The position numbers and the translations under genes are program-made. The notes below the pieces were generated by a model. It made no database searches and had not been told where the DNA came from. It was given only the letters and a program-made list of their open reading frames with translations. 64,000 nucleotides of DNA from Saccharomycopsis crataegensis (lineage: Eukaryota; Ascomycota; Saccharomycetes; Ascoideales; Saccharomycopsidaceae): the NCBI RefSeq assembly GCF_037102585.1, contig NW_027043820.1:1708501-1772500 (forward strand), read 5' to 3'. This document shows, one piece after another, positions 8,917-19,560 of this stretch (positions within the stretch are counted from its first letter, which is position 1; each line of letters begins with the position of its first letter).

Positions 8917-9389
8917 TCAAAGCATCCCTTCTGAGGATTGCATTTCATGAGCAGTATTAATAACATCGCGGGGTTTGGTGATCATATCTTCAACCTCGAT
9001 TTGTCTCAAAACCTCGGTATCATGTATCTCTCTCAACATTGAGAGCTCATCATCGCCATTAATAGAAGTCACGGAAATGATGGATGAGCTTCTACGGTGT
9101 CCAGTACCAGCACTTGGTGGATACTTTGATGCTTCATCGAACACATTGGCGCAGTCGCACCACATTTCTTTTGGGGTAGAGCCCATTGCAAGCTTGGTGT
9201 GCTCTTCACACTCGGCACCGCAAGACACCCAACTTTTCTTGTCTATTTATTTGAAACAGTCAGTATTATTCCCCGTTATTACCATTACCTTCTTCCTCAT
9301 AGTCCTCGTCTTCCACTCCCCCTCATTCCTCACCAACATTCTCCGTGGATCTACTCACTGCAAAAATAGCACACAGAACCTTCACACAT
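8917..9389 (-). CDS. Small Cys-rich fungal protein with one intron (join 9359-9389 and 8917-9242)
   Basis: The second exon (9242-8917) has no ATG near its 5' end. A first exon at 9389-9359 encodes MCEGSVCYFC and splices through a GTGAGT donor (9358-9353), a TACTGAC branch site and an AATAG acceptor (ending at 9243). The joined frame gives a 118-residue protein beginning with CxxC, then NKKSWVSCG, then a further Cys pair near 39-41. This N-terminus matches a widespread fungal family I recall with the pattern MC-x(4-5)-C-x2-C-x-K-x2-W-x-x-CG; these are probable metal-binding proteins of unknown function. The C-terminal half is Ser/acid rich and unlike anything I know. Splicing is inferred: exon 1 read alone stops three codons after its last cysteine. 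Confidence 0.65.
9243..9358 (-). other. Intron of the small Cys-rich gene
   Basis: 116 nt; donor GTGAGT, branch site TACTGAC, acceptor TAG. Removing it restores one frame across a conserved CxxC-x-K-x-SW motif. Confidence 0.6.
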
Positions 9390-10348
9390 TGTAGATAATA
9401 ATTTAAGTATGAGTTAGGTTAGATGGTAGAATAAAAATAGTATAATGACAATTGTCAGTGATGAATAGCAAATAATAATAATAAGGGATTAGTGGGAGCA
9501 AACCACCAACTTTATACTGCAGTTTCACTTCCAAATAAGTAAAAAATAAATAGAGTAGCTACCCCAAGAAAAATACCCACACATCCCGGGTATTAGTGAG
9601 GTCACTCCACAGTAATATTTTTGTAATTTATTTATTCGTTTATTGTTCCTGGGCCAGAGTTAAAGTTACTTGATTGCTGCTGCTGCTGTGAGAGATAAGC
9701 ATTAGGTGTGGGGTGCGTCAAAAACGATGATCGCAAGTGTTCCTTATTGATCATTCGTCCGATTTTTTCTTTTTCTTTTTCTTTTTCTTTTTCTTTTTCT
9801 TTTTCTTTTTCTTTTTGTTTTTTTTTTCTTTTGTTGACTCGTTTCACAAGTGCAAATCAAATCAATTTTTATCATATATTAATAATATCTAATGATTGAG
9901 TATATGCTTGTACACGTAACATATGGCTCACTGAGAAATTGTTGCCTGCGTAAATCACCCCACATTTCGTCGATCTTTCCCCGGATTTTGAGATAACGAA
10001 AAAAGAAATGTTTTATTCGAAGAGCTACGTGTGAACAAATTTAAAAATAATAAAGTATTAATGTTGAATAAAGGATAAAATATAAGTAAAAATAATATAA
10101 TATTGAAATATAATATTCAAGTAATAATATAGTATTAGAGTATTAGAAACTTTCTAGAGGACCAACAAAAAAAAAAAAAAAAAAATAGAATTAAAAGAGA
10201 AAATAAACCACTAATATTGCGAACGAGAAAAATAAAATAATACAATAGACGAAACAGAAGAAGGAAAATGACCATGAAAAAAATTAAAAAAAAAAAAAAA
10301 TTAAATAAAAAAAAAAATTAAAAAAAAAAAAAAAAAACACAATTTGTC
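9390..10348. other. Intergenic with hexamer microsatellite
   Basis: Very AT-rich. Contains a (TTTTTC)n tract (about 9764-9816) and several A runs before the kinase stop codon. A minus-strand open frame crosses the hexamer tract and ends at 9632, with an ATG only after the tract. Its Gln-rich 40-residue end looks protein-like, but no start or splice structure could be established. Confidence 0.5.
9764..9816. repeat. (TTTTTC)n microsatellite
   Basis: About nine tandem copies of a TTTTTC hexamer, visible directly. Confidence 0.9.
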
Positions 10349-13300
10349 TCAAAGAGCCACTAAAACATTCTCACTCTCCAACGCTTTTTCAATTTCCGAC
10401 AACAACTTCTCAAAAATCACCGAAGATCCTTTAACTTTCTCAAATTCCAACTTGGATCCCCCACCCCCACTAACCACTCTTTTCTTCCCCTTGATATTAC
10501 CATTATCATAAACGAATATCTTAAATGCAGTGGTCTTCTTCAAGAACAGTTTAGAGTTGTTGTTCTTGATCCCACCACTAATCACATTGTCCTTAACTTT
10601 GACATCTCTAATTCCAAACTTTTTCCAATTCACTAGTAAGGATTTGATAGCCACAATTGATTCTGTACGGGACAAAGTCAACATTAATTCATTATTCTTG
10701 TTACTATTGATGATATAACTTGATCTTTTTGTTTCTGATCCAAGATTACTAGTCAAAGGTTCGGCTTTGTTCGAAGAAGCAAGTGATGAACGGTGATGAT
10801 TGGCGATAAAAGGTTGTGGTTCGTTTCTGGTTTCATTAATGGTTTTCAAGCCATCCGAATTATCCATATTAGTCTCAGGACTTGCAGCTGGCTTCTTTTT
10901 CCCACTAAGTGACAACCGTCTGAACAAGGAATTGTTTCTGGTTGGTTTTGGAGATTCTAAAGAGGTTGGGATATTCTTTCCCAACATGGCACTCATATTT
11001 CTACTACTACTTGGAACACCGTTCGTAATCAAATTGCATGATGAGTCATTGCTATTATTGAAATCCTTGAAAACTCTGACTTTACCATCATTATTATTAA
11101 CGTTTTTCGTGGATAATTCAGCGGCAGCTGCAGCAATCATTGCCATCGACTCACTGTTTTTCAAGAATACTGTTTTTTCATCATTGAGAATCTTGCGAGT
11201 CAAGGGATTTGTTGCCGTCGTACTATCATCGTCAAAATTGTAAGTCTTATGGCGGCTCATTACCTTGGAATCTTGTAAAAATGGGCTTTTGGAAGTATCG
11301 GTTAATTCCGGCACAGAATCTCTGTAATAATCTTGGTAATTCATTTCACAATTCAAAGTTCTTCTGACTAAATCTCTCGTTGAGTCCCCAATGTTGGTAT
11401 TAAGCAAAAGAGAGTCATCAATCTGGTTAGATCTAGAATGCAAATCATCATCATCATCATCTTTCAAGTCAAACTTATTACTTGTTGGAGTGACAAATTC
11501 AAAATCATTTTCAAGATCCTCTGTAGTTTCATGATCATAGTAACTGGTTTCTTGATTATAAACCTCTTGTAACCTAGATTGTCTCCTAGTATTAACCATC
11601 CCGCCGTTACTAATTTGCTTATTTTTAATTAATCCCATTTTTCTTAGTGGTACTTGACCTCCATTATACATAACCACACCATCGTTTTGTTTGTCAACAT
11701 CAACCTCCTTAGATCCAGCGCTGGTGTTTCTAGTGGCTGGCGCAGATTCATTTGGTAAAACAGTTGGTTCAAAAATATCGTTGGATGGGGTGAAGAGCAA
11801 TGAGTCGCTAGAACTTTGGAATGATGAGGGAGTGGTGGCTGATCTGATGGTGACACCAGTAGTAGCAGTACCTCTTCTGGTATTTCTAGTCACAACAGGA
11901 GCCACAGCTTCTTTATCAAAATATCTGTCGTTATCAACATTCAATCCTGGATCAAGCCTCGAAATTGGACCCCTGCTGATAATAATATTGTGTCTATCCA
12001 AATTCTTTTTATCAACCAATTGCCTTATTTCATCTGGAGTCAAAACACTAGCACTTCTATTAGCTTTAGCGGCAGAAGCAGCAGCAGCAGCCTTTTGGTT
12101 TTTCTTTTCTTGTTCTAATCTGAGTTTTGTCAATCTAGCCTCTTCCTGTGATCTCAATTTCTCTTCCTTTTGTTCCCTGGTTTTGCGCTCAATGTAAGAT
12201 TCACCAAACATGTTTTGATAATTCTCGTTGGTACGCCCAAAAAATTGATCACAGATCAGTTCAAATTCAGATTTGGTTTGATTAGCCAAAGTGTCGATGT
12301 AAACTCTGGTGGAGTTGCGAGACATCTTAGTATTAGCATAATGATAATTAGAAAGAACTCTGGAAGACAAAGTAGATCTCATTGATCTCCGGGATGAAGA
12401 ACCTTTCATGGACCTAACACTTTCATGCTTCTTGGGTTTTGACCTTTTGTCGCTCTTAGACGAGGCCTTGGAGCCTTTAGACTTCTTGGATTTAGAACCT
12501 TTTGACTTAGTAGGGGAAACAGAATGATAATAGCCATTTTCATCGTTCAAAATCAAAGAAGAAGTCTTATAACGCTTGTTTCTCTTTGGAGAAACTTTGT
12601 AATTGACAGAATAGTTCAATGATTTTTCGATTTCTTGTTCCAATTTCCGTTGCTTCTCTTGTTCTTTTAAAGAAATTCTGTTGACTTCCTCATGTGAATT
12701 CTCAAAATCAAAATTGTTGCTGCTAGTGGAGTTTCTAGTATAAGTCAACTTTGGCGGTTGAAGCTGCTTCTTTTCTGCAGGTTTCGATGATTTACCATTA
12801 TTCTTCACTTCTTGAGATTTCTGTTGGCTTTGCTTCAAAGGTGGTGGAGCTTTTGTCACCGGTTCTGGTTTTTCTTGTTTCGCTATTGTCATTTTTTTCT
12901 CTCTTGGAGGTGATACAGACTGTTCTACTAGCTTCTCTTCTTTATCATTAAGCTTTAATTTTTCATATCCGCCAGTCAAATCGTCGATTGATGATTTGAT
13001 TTTCTTTTCTGCAAACCTGAACACAGGAACCCCGGGTGATACGACGTTAATTGCTTCATCATCATCTCCGAATTCAATTCCCTCTTCCTCATCGTAGTAA
13101 TCGTCGAAATCATCGTCGAAATCTTGAGCTTGGGAAATGTATAGATTGGATTTTCTTGAATGCATTATTTGAGATCTGGAAGGATACCAATTATCGATAG
13201 GCCCATCATTTTGCAAATACTGGCTCAAGTTCAAAGAACCATTGTATGAAGCAATACTGTTGCTTTGTCTTACCGCCATTGGGATATTATTATTTGGGTT

Positions 13301-15028
13301 ATAGTAACTGGATATACTCTTGTTTGATCTCATATGAGCTTTGCTATTGCTAACGAAACTTCTGCTAGACTTCATTTGACTTTGACTAATCCTGTTTCTT
13401 GAATATCTGTAAATTGATCCACTGTTATACAATGATCTCTGACTTTTGTTCCTGTTCATTGATGACGATTGTTGCTTGTGGTGGTGGAAAGAATTTTTCT
13501 TTTTTCCATTATTGAACGAAATATTGCGTCTGTGAGATGTGGAAGCAATGATACTGATGTTGGAGTAAGCTTTAGTCATCTTCAGCTTATTAAGATGAAG
13601 CTCGGCAGGATAAGATTCTTCCAAATCTGATTCCATGTCAAAGTGTTCATTTTCAAAAGATTCTTCCATAGGAGATTTTGTCAAATAAGTGGAGGAGGTA
13701 TTATCAAACCCAATAAGTAAAGAATAGAAAACTTTATCAATGTTAACCTTATTATTAACCAAATTACTAATGATATCGGTCTCTGCTTTTCTGTTATGAC
13801 ACAAGATTTTCAAATGATTCAAAATTCTTCCGCTAATATTTTTTGGATTTGACTGAATTCTCTTATTAAAATTAAAATCATTGATAATCAAGTGGTTTTG
13901 CTTATTTGTTTTAATCAAGTCTTGGTTGATGGAATTGGTGAAAAGATTGATGTTAGAATAAAAATCATGTTGCGATTTTTCAGTTGAATAGAAACCAATA
14001 TTATATTTTTTGAATAAATTGGATTTCAATACCCCTTCGGAATCTAATCTTTGTTCTGGATCTAAGCATAATAATCCACTGATTAAATCCTGGGCTTCAA
14101 TTGAAAGATCTGAAGGCATTTCAAACTTCCCGTATTTCACTTTCAACAATAGATCTTTGATGTTATCGTTATCAAATGGCAATCTACCGGTCATCAAAGC
14201 ATAGAAAATGACACCACAGGACCACATATCTGATTTTAACCCATTGTAAGGAACGCCAGAAATGATTTCCGGAGCGGCATAATGAGGAGAGCCACAAGTA
14301 GTTTCTAGCAAGAAAGTTGGCACTTTCTTAGTGGTGCTAGTGGTGCTTGGACCCTTTGAATTTTTCATTTCATGGGCGCTGTTTATTCTTCCGGAATTCT
14401 CGCTAGGGGTATTAGAATATTTTAATAATTCTAAGGTGGCCATTCCAAAATCTGCTATTTTCAAATGCATGTCACTGTCGATCAAGATATTTTCTAATTT
14501 TAAATCACGATGAATAATACCCCAATTATGAAGGAAGAAAACACCGTTAATTAATTCGTAAAACACACGGACCGCCAAAGGTTCGGGCAAAGGATCGACT
14601 GATACCAAGTATTCAAACAACTCGCCGTTAGATACGTATTCGGTGATTAGATATAAATGGTTTTTCGATTCATAAACGTCATATAGTTTCAAGATATTCT
14701 TGTTATCTAAAAGCTTCAAGATGATGATTTCTCTTTGGATACCATAAGGTAAACCGGCGGCGTCGATGGCATTGGGGGATAATTCTTGCGGGTCCAAATG
14801 GTTCTTGTTTACAATTTTGATAGCCGCCTGTTGACCTGTTGATTCATGAGTACCTAATATGACCTTTGAAGTTGAGCCTCTACCCAATTCTGGACCAAAC
14901 TTCCAAGGACCGATCTTTTTGTTTTGATTTGGGTGGTAATGGCTATGTATCTGGTGAGTATTGTGGGAAGACGTGATCAAAGACGAAGCAATTGACGTTT
15001 GACTTTGGTAAGCAGCCATCAGGGTCAT
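10349..15028 (-). CDS. HSL1: Nim1-related septin/morphogenesis checkpoint kinase, Hsl1/Gin4 family
   Basis: The protein has 1559 residues (S. cerevisiae Hsl1 has 1518). An N-terminal Ser/Thr kinase domain spans about 39-345: glycine loop GRGSTSKV (49-56), catalytic K71, E100, HRDLKLEN (173-180), DFG (193-195), CGSPHYAAPE (245-254). A long low-complexity Ser/Lys/Asn-rich region follows. The C-terminal about 120 residues look like the membrane-binding KA1 domain. These kinases sit at the septin collar and inhibit Swe1 to allow mitosis. GRLPFDNDNIKDLLLKV and MPSDLSIEAQDLIS resemble Hsl1 more than Gin4/Kcc4. Oddities are a roughly 38-residue insertion in the activation segment (202-239) and KLEN in place of the usual KPEN. 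Hsl1 versus Gin4 is probable, not certain. Confidence 0.8.
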   Translation of the reverse strand: MTLMAAYQSQTSIASSLITSSHNTHQIHSHYHPNQNKKIGPWKFGPELGRGSTSKVILGTHESTGQQAAIKIVNKNHLDPQELSPNAIDAAGLPYGIQREIIILKLLDNKNILKLYDVYESKNHLYLITEYVSNGELFEYLVSVDPLPEPLAVRVFYELINGVFFLHNWGIIHRDLKLENILIDSDMHLKIADFGMATLELLKYSNTPSENSGRINSAHEMKNSKGPSTTSTTKKVPTFLLETTCGSPHYAAPEIISGVPYNGLKSDMWSCGVIFYALMTGRLPFDNDNIKDLLLKVKYGKFEMPSDLSIEAQDLISGLLCLDPEQRLDSEGVLKSNLFKKYNIGFYSTEKSQHDFYSNINLFTNSINQDLIKTNKQNHLIINDFNFNKRIQSNPKNISGRILNHLKILCHNRKAETDIISNLVNNKVNIDKVFYSLLIGFDNTSSTYLTKSPMEESFENEHFDMESDLEESYPAELHLNKLKMTKAYSNISIIASTSHRRNISFNNGKKKNSFHHHKQQSSSMNRNKSQRSLYNSGSIYRYSRNRISQSQMKSSRSFVSNSKAHMRSNKSISSYYNPNNNIPMAVRQSNSIASYNGSLNLSQYLQNDGPIDNWYPSRSQIMHSRKSNLYISQAQDFDDDFDDYYDEEEGIEFGDDDEAINVVSPGVPVFRFAEKKIKSSIDDLTGGYEKLKLNDKEEKLVEQSVSPPREKKMTIAKQEKPEPVTKAPPPLKQSQQKSQEVKNNGKSSKPAEKKQLQPPKLTYTRNSTSSNNFDFENSHEEVNRISLKEQEKQRKLEQEIEKSLNYSVNYKVSPKRNKRYKTSSLILNDENGYYHSVSPTKSKGSKSKKSKGSKASSKSDKRSKPKKHESVRSMKGSSSRRSMRSTLSSRVLSNYHYANTKMSRNSTRVYIDTLANQTKSEFELICDQFFGRTNENYQNMFGESYIERKTREQKEEKLRSQEEARLTKLRLEQEKKNQKAAAAASAAKANRSASVLTPDEIRQLVDKKNLDRHNIIISRGPISRLDPGLNVDNDRYFDKEAVAPVVTRNTRRGTATTGVTIRSATTPSSFQSSSDSLLFTPSNDIFEPTVLPNESAPATRNTSAGSKEVDVDKQNDGVVMYNGGQVPLRKMGLIKNKQISNGGMVNTRRQSRLQEVYNQETSYYDHETTEDLENDFEFVTPTSNKFDLKDDDDDDLHSRSNQIDDSLLLNTNIGDSTRDLVRRTLNCEMNYQDYYRDSVPELTDTSKSPFLQDSKVMSRHKTYNFDDDSTTATNPLTRKILNDEKTVFLKNSESMAMIAAAAAELSTKNVNNNDGKVRVFKDFNNSNDSSCNLITNGVPSSSRNMSAMLGKNIPTSLESPKPTRNNSLFRRLSLSGKKKPAASPETNMDNSDGLKTINETRNEPQPFIANHHRSSLASSNKAEPLTSNLGSETKRSSYIINSNKNNELMLTLSRTESIVAIKSLLVNWKKFGIRDVKVKDNVISGGIKNNNSKLFLKKTTAFKIFVYDNGNIKGKKRVVSGGGGSKLEFEKVKGSSVIFEKLLSEIEKALESENVLVAL

Positions 15029-15918
15029 TTTTGATAGTGGTAATAGTGTTATTATTGATTTCTCTATTTACTGGTCGTACTTTTATTCCAAGGGCTTCTT
15101 TATATCTGTTATTATTATGATTTTTATTATTGGGTGCTCATAGGCTGGGATGCCGTCTTCTGCTTAGTTTTCCACCGTGCTTTGATCTGGCAAACAACGT
15201 GAGAATGTCAAAGCGAGGGAATCTTAAAGTGAAAGTCAGACACTGGGGCGATATAAAAGAAAGATCGCAATTATCAACAATTCAATTTGTCTGTTTTGCT
15301 TTTATAATAGGAAACAATTTTTACCCAGAACAGTTGCTTGGACTAGAAATAAACAGGAAAACAATCAAATAAACAAAAATTCAGAGACAATGTGCGGATA
15401 GCAATTACAGTTTGTGTATGTTGCTGCAAGGCGGGGCGTCTTCGGACGCGCTTTTGGTTTGTCAGAAAAGAAAAAAAAAACTGAAAAAGACTGTGCCTGC
15501 CAGGATATGTCATGGCGAAATAAAAGAAACAAACAACACAACAACAACAACTACAACCACCACCTATTATTGGGGCAGAGAAAATCTCAAGCTAGGGCTT
15601 CTTTTTTTTCCCCTCCACCATTCATAAAAAAATAATCCCCAATTCTCGGCCAGAGTCAAACGCCACGACGTTTCTCTGGAGTATTTTTCTTTCCCCGTAT
15701 ATATGCCGTCTTTCTACGTGGGTTGCTTGCAAGCAACAAGACGGTAAATCCCCAAAAGCAGTGAACAGAAAAATTAATGCCGATGAGTTGTAAGGTCCTA
15801 ATGCTTAGTGAAATATGCATGGGGGGTTATAAATATAAAAAAGAAAAGAAAAACGCAAATGGTGAAAGTGAACTTTATCAGAAATGCAAACTTTCTAATA
15901 AATACCCATAACAACAAA
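15029..15918. other. Intergenic upstream of the kinase
   Basis: Promoter side of the kinase gene, with A/T runs and a short CAA/CCA-rich stretch near 15535-15560. I see no gene here. Confidence 0.5.
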
Positions 15919-16035
15919 CTAGCAGGGAATACATACGAACACATCTTCCGTAATCCCAGCATGAGTATGTATCATCTTTTTGCCAATCTTTGGACTCTTG
16001 ATACCGATCAATTTACCATCTTTAATTTCACTCAT
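15919..16035 (-). CDS. Possible short gene: 38-aa ORF or first exon
   Basis: An ATG at 16035 opens a 38-codon frame starting MSEIKDGKLIGIKSPKIGKK and ending VFVCIPC. Composition is coding-like, but I do not recognise it. GTATGT, the classic yeast 5' splice site, occurs in frame at 15936-15931. The ORF may therefore be a 33-codon first exon; a weak acceptor (CACTAAG followed by CATTAG) lies further down. If unspliced, the end CIPC only loosely resembles a CaaX box. Treat as tentative. Confidence 0.3.
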   Translation of the reverse strand: MSEIKDGKLIGIKSPKIGKKMIHTHAGITEDVFVCIPC

Positions 16036-18119
16036 CCTTAAAAAAAAATAAACAATAGATGAAACGTTGTAGCTTCTTGACAACTTTTTTCGCCGTTTCT
16101 TTGATAATATATTATGTAATCTGAATAGTGATAGGCCGGAGACCCTTGTTAATCGCTTTTCTTTTGGCCTGACTGGGATCACAAATATATCTAATAATCA
16201 GGGAGGCTTAGGTTAAATTACTTGCTAGCCTAATTTGATTATATTTATTTATTAATTTAGGTTGTTGATGGTTATTATCGTCAATGAAGTAATTTCGCTT
16301 GACGTGCCAGCACCCAATTAATTACTTGGCACGTATAACGTATTGCACGCACTGCATTTATGATATCTTATATGCACCACCAAAGCTCTATTCTAGTGTC
16401 AAGACATGATTCTGTAGTTAAGCTAACAATAACAGATTTAGTTTAAGACATGATACATTTCGAAAGATCAGTTATCCTTTACAAGAAGGAAAAAAAAAAA
16501 GTAGATTGAGCAAAACTAGATAGTTCCCGTAGTATTGCCAAGTATCAGTTTTTTATATTGATAAGCTTCATTGGTTGAATATCTCAATGATCGAGACATT
16601 AACATGGCTCACTGTTATCCCTTTTGTAGTATGTTTAAAGCTCATAAGACATTTTGTATTTTTTCTCTCTTTCTTCTCACTGCTTTCTGATTCTTTACAA
16701 AGCCATCTCTTTCACCATCAAAAATACTCAAGAACCTTCTTGGAGTACGTAAAAAAATTGATAAAACACCTTTGTGTAGCTCTAAATGCAAATGACATTT
16801 GGCAAAATGAAAAATTTCTTTGGAAGTATTAATGCTGAAGATCATAGCTTTATTGGTTAACAGAGTGCTATTGCAAGAGAGCTTCTTTGGCCAAACCGCT
16901 CATTTTTTAAGAGATGAAATATCGGAAGAAAAAGAAGTGTTTGTATCGTTTTAACATGACAAGTCGTGAAAGCTTCTCATCAAATGCCTTTAATATCTAT
17001 AATATACATTCGAATCTCGTTTGGTAGAAGCTTTATTCTCACAAGATACGTTCATTTCTCTCATCTTTGATTAGTTTCACTCTATTGACGCGTTCATCAA
17101 ACACGTATATCACCGAAAAGACATTTAAGAAAATAACAGCTAAAAAAAAATAATCATAAATTTATGAAGCAATACCCTCGTATAATTTTCATTATTTCCG
17201 TGGTTATACCTATTTAGCTTCCCAAATCATTGGGAAGTTCTAATGTATATAAAATTGATAGAGAATCCGTTTAAGATACGATTCTAGAGTCTCCAATATA
17301 AAGCAAAGATAGGAAATCCTCTAGCTGGTCTCAATCTAACAATAATTTAAAACATGGCTACTTTTCTTGACTTCTAGGTAAGTGGTTTTGATTGTGATAA
17401 TTATTTACAAAATATTGGCAATACCATGCCAAATAAAACGCGTCATGTAGTTTCATTACTTCATATGACACATAGATGTGTTATATATCGTTTATAAAAT
17501 TTTACTTAAATTTCTAATGTGTATTCAATTTTCTAATCATCGTTTTATTTTCCGGAACAGACTTTATAAAATTGAGAGGAAGGAACGCAACGTCTTCCCT
17601 AATTTTGCGAAATACTGAACTAAGCGACACAAATTATCATTCGCAGTTTATATTAAATCTTTCATTCTCATGAAGGGAAATTTTGATTTCAGTGTAATTA
17701 TACATGATCGTAAGATTGTTTAGCAAAATAAAGACAAAATCAAAACCATTCCGTCCTCAGCTTATAAGCTGAGTTAATTACACAGAAAGAGATTTTTGAT
17801 ATACAATTTTGCTCATCCAAAGCCTATATTAATAGATAGTGAAGGGTGTTGGAAAATAGACCAAGAATCAAAAAAACTAAATAAACAATCAAAACTAAAT
17901 TACATCAATTTTATCTTTTTTGTTTGGCCGCACTTATTAATCTGAATTATTAGATTAACAAAAAAAAAAAAGAAAAAAAAAAACAAACCAAGTACCCAGT
18001 ATAAGCAAAAATGAAATACTGAGTAAACTCACATCGTATCTACAATTTAACATTCACCACCAACAACTTCACATTTGACCAATTTATTGAATCAATGGGT
18101 AAAAACAGAGGCACTGCAC
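16036..18119. other. 2-kb gene-poor stretch
   Basis: AT-rich with no convincing gene. A plus-strand frame at 16575-16832 (85 codons, hydrophobic start) is not supported by composition or homology known to me. No tRNA-like B box was found. Confidence 0.5.
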
Positions 18120-18407
18120 TTAAAGACAACCACCAATTTGTTCACGATGGGCTTCGATGACATCACCATCTTCTAAATCCAAATCATCTGGGGTGTTTTC
18201 TGGACTGACTCTTTCACCATCACTCAAAAATCTCAAACTATCAAGTGATTTACCTTGTCTTTTACAAAAGGCTTCCATCAATCTTTTCATTGGAGTGGAT
18301 CTCTTAATCTTGAAGTAAATTTCAGAAGAACCATCACTGACTTTCAAGTTGATATGTTGTTGACCTTCGGCCTTGACATCTGGCTTGGCTTCAGCTTCTT
18401 CAGACAT
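18120..18407 (-). CDS. SMT3: SUMO, ubiquitin-like modifier Smt3
   Basis: The protein has 95 residues. A short flexible N-terminus (1-18) precedes the beta-grasp domain, with [25 protein letters not shown], and the C-terminal HREQIGG followed by CL. Ulp1-type proteases would remove the last two residues to expose the GG that is conjugated to lysines through Aos1-Uba2 and Ubc9. Length and layout match yeast Smt3 (101 residues, ending GGATY). It is essential for septin, kinetochore and DNA-repair functions in yeast. The call is firm. The upstream leader contains a branch-like CACTAAC and TTTTAG just before the ATG, so a 5'UTR intron is possible but unproven. Confidence 0.97.
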   Translation of the reverse strand: MSEEAEAKPDVKAEGQQHINLKVSDGSSEIYFKIKRSTPMKRLMEAFCKRQGKSLDSLRFLSDGERVSPENTPDDLDLEDGDVIEAHREQIGGCL

Positions 18408-18939
18408 GTTGATATTATTAATTGGCTAAAACGATAAGAGTTAGTTAGTGATACTTTCTTCTACTCTGCACTATTACTTCCCTAGTAATAAGGAAGGAAA
18501 AAGAATATAGATTGATTTTCTTGGCAATCAGTGAAAGCCTTGATTGCAAATTTAGAGATGAAAACTACCATGAGAAACTATGCTTCACACAATTTCTTCC
18601 ATTTGGTTTTCTGTGGCAAAAAACAAAAAAACAAAAAAATACTAGTGGTGGCAAAATAGGGACTCACCAAGAAGTAAAAACAATACTGATTCCCAAAAAG
18701 ACTTATGAATGATATCAAATTTGGAACGTTTTTCTCAGGTTCACACGTTCATGATGACCTCCTAGAAAATTATGTTCTACAGTACCCATTTCACTCATAA
18801 ACTTGCATGGTTAAACCGCGAGGTTCCGTCCCTTAAAAAAAAACAACCATCACTCTCTATTCTCTTTCCTATCTCTAAATTAGAATCATTAAAAATGGTC
18901 TGCCATATCAATACAAGGCAATACTTCATACGTACACTT
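18408..18939. other. SMT3 upstream region
   Basis: Promoter and leader of SMT3. On the minus strand, GTGAGT (18667-18662), CACTAAC and a TTTTAG acceptor (ending at 18426) could bound a leader intron. No coding sequence is seen. Confidence 0.4.
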
Positions 18940-19188
18940 TTAGTGTTTAATTTCACGGAACCTACTTAAAAGCTGATTTGACGATAATTTTTTTTGTATC
19001 ATTTTTTTGGCGTCTTGTTTTGTGAAGTCAGGAATATTTTCGTGTCTTGCATATTCAATTACCCGGGTGTATATATCCGGGTGACAAATTCGACAAGGCA
19101 ATTCCAATTCCGTACTGTTATTAATTGCCAGTTTCCCAGAATATTCGAGCTTAAACTTGGATCGCCTCAAAAATTGGCTTCCAATGAA
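18940..19188 (-). CDS. Coding-like 82-codon frame without a start, possible 3' exon
   Basis: An open frame runs from just after a TAG (19191-19189) to a stop at 18940, with protein-like composition including LPCRICHPDIYTRVIEYARH and a basic helical end. No ATG lies near its 5' end; the only methionine is late. The upstream AAAAAGTAG could be a splice acceptor, but I could not find a matching donor, branch site and first exon. It may be the last exon of an unrecognised gene or a remnant. Family unknown. Confidence 0.25.
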   Translation of the reverse strand, partial: FIGSQFLRRSKFKLEYSGKLAINNSTELELPCRICHPDIYTRVIEYARHENIPDFTKQDAKKMIQKKLSSNQLLSRFREIKH

Positions 19189-19560
19189 CTACTTTTTTTC
19201 TCCGGAACTTATTGTAAGACAATTTTCGTGCACGATTTATGCACTTTTTTATGTGTCCTTTCCAAGACCCCTACTAATTCGTTGTTTCATAAATTACAGA
19301 TGTCTGTATTATCCCGTTTATATTATGCTTTTTCCTACAAAGCCTAATGATTATAATTCACTCGCTATTGAATACACAGACTATTACCGCGAATTAATAC
19401 TACTGCTGTCTTGATTGATGTATGTAAAAACCACTAACCGCACGACAAAAACAATTTTATGGATTAAACAGAAAAATTTCCTATGCACTTCATCATGATA
19501 GAAACAATAATACACAAACATCCACAAACAAGTGACTATAATCAATACAATAAATAAAAT
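19189..19560. other. Intergenic upstream of the RRM gene
   Basis: A 372-bp AT-rich leader and promoter. A GTATGT and a CACTAAC occur only 12 nt apart, too close to form an intron. Nothing else is seen. Confidence 0.5.

Noticed and set aside
9632-9847. Minus-strand frame crossing the (TTTTTC)n tract with a Gln-rich end
   Set aside because: The N-terminal part is the microsatellite read as KEKEKE and has no ATG before it; no splice structure could be fixed, though the last 40 residues look protein-like.
15130-15635. Several plus-strand frames upstream of the kinase
   Set aside because: Low-complexity Lys/Asn/Thr composition, overlapping one another, and no homology known to me.
16575-16832. 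Plus-strand 85-codon frame with hydrophobic start
   Set aside because: Phe/Leu/Ser-rich chance composition in AT-rich DNA; no supporting promoter or homologue.
17005-17025. TTCGAATC resembling a tRNA B box
   Set aside because: No A box at the right distance and no cloverleaf pairing in the AT-rich flanks.
19420-19438. GTATGT and CACTAAC upstream of the RRM gene
   Set aside because: Donor and branch site are only about 12 nt apart, too close for an intron.
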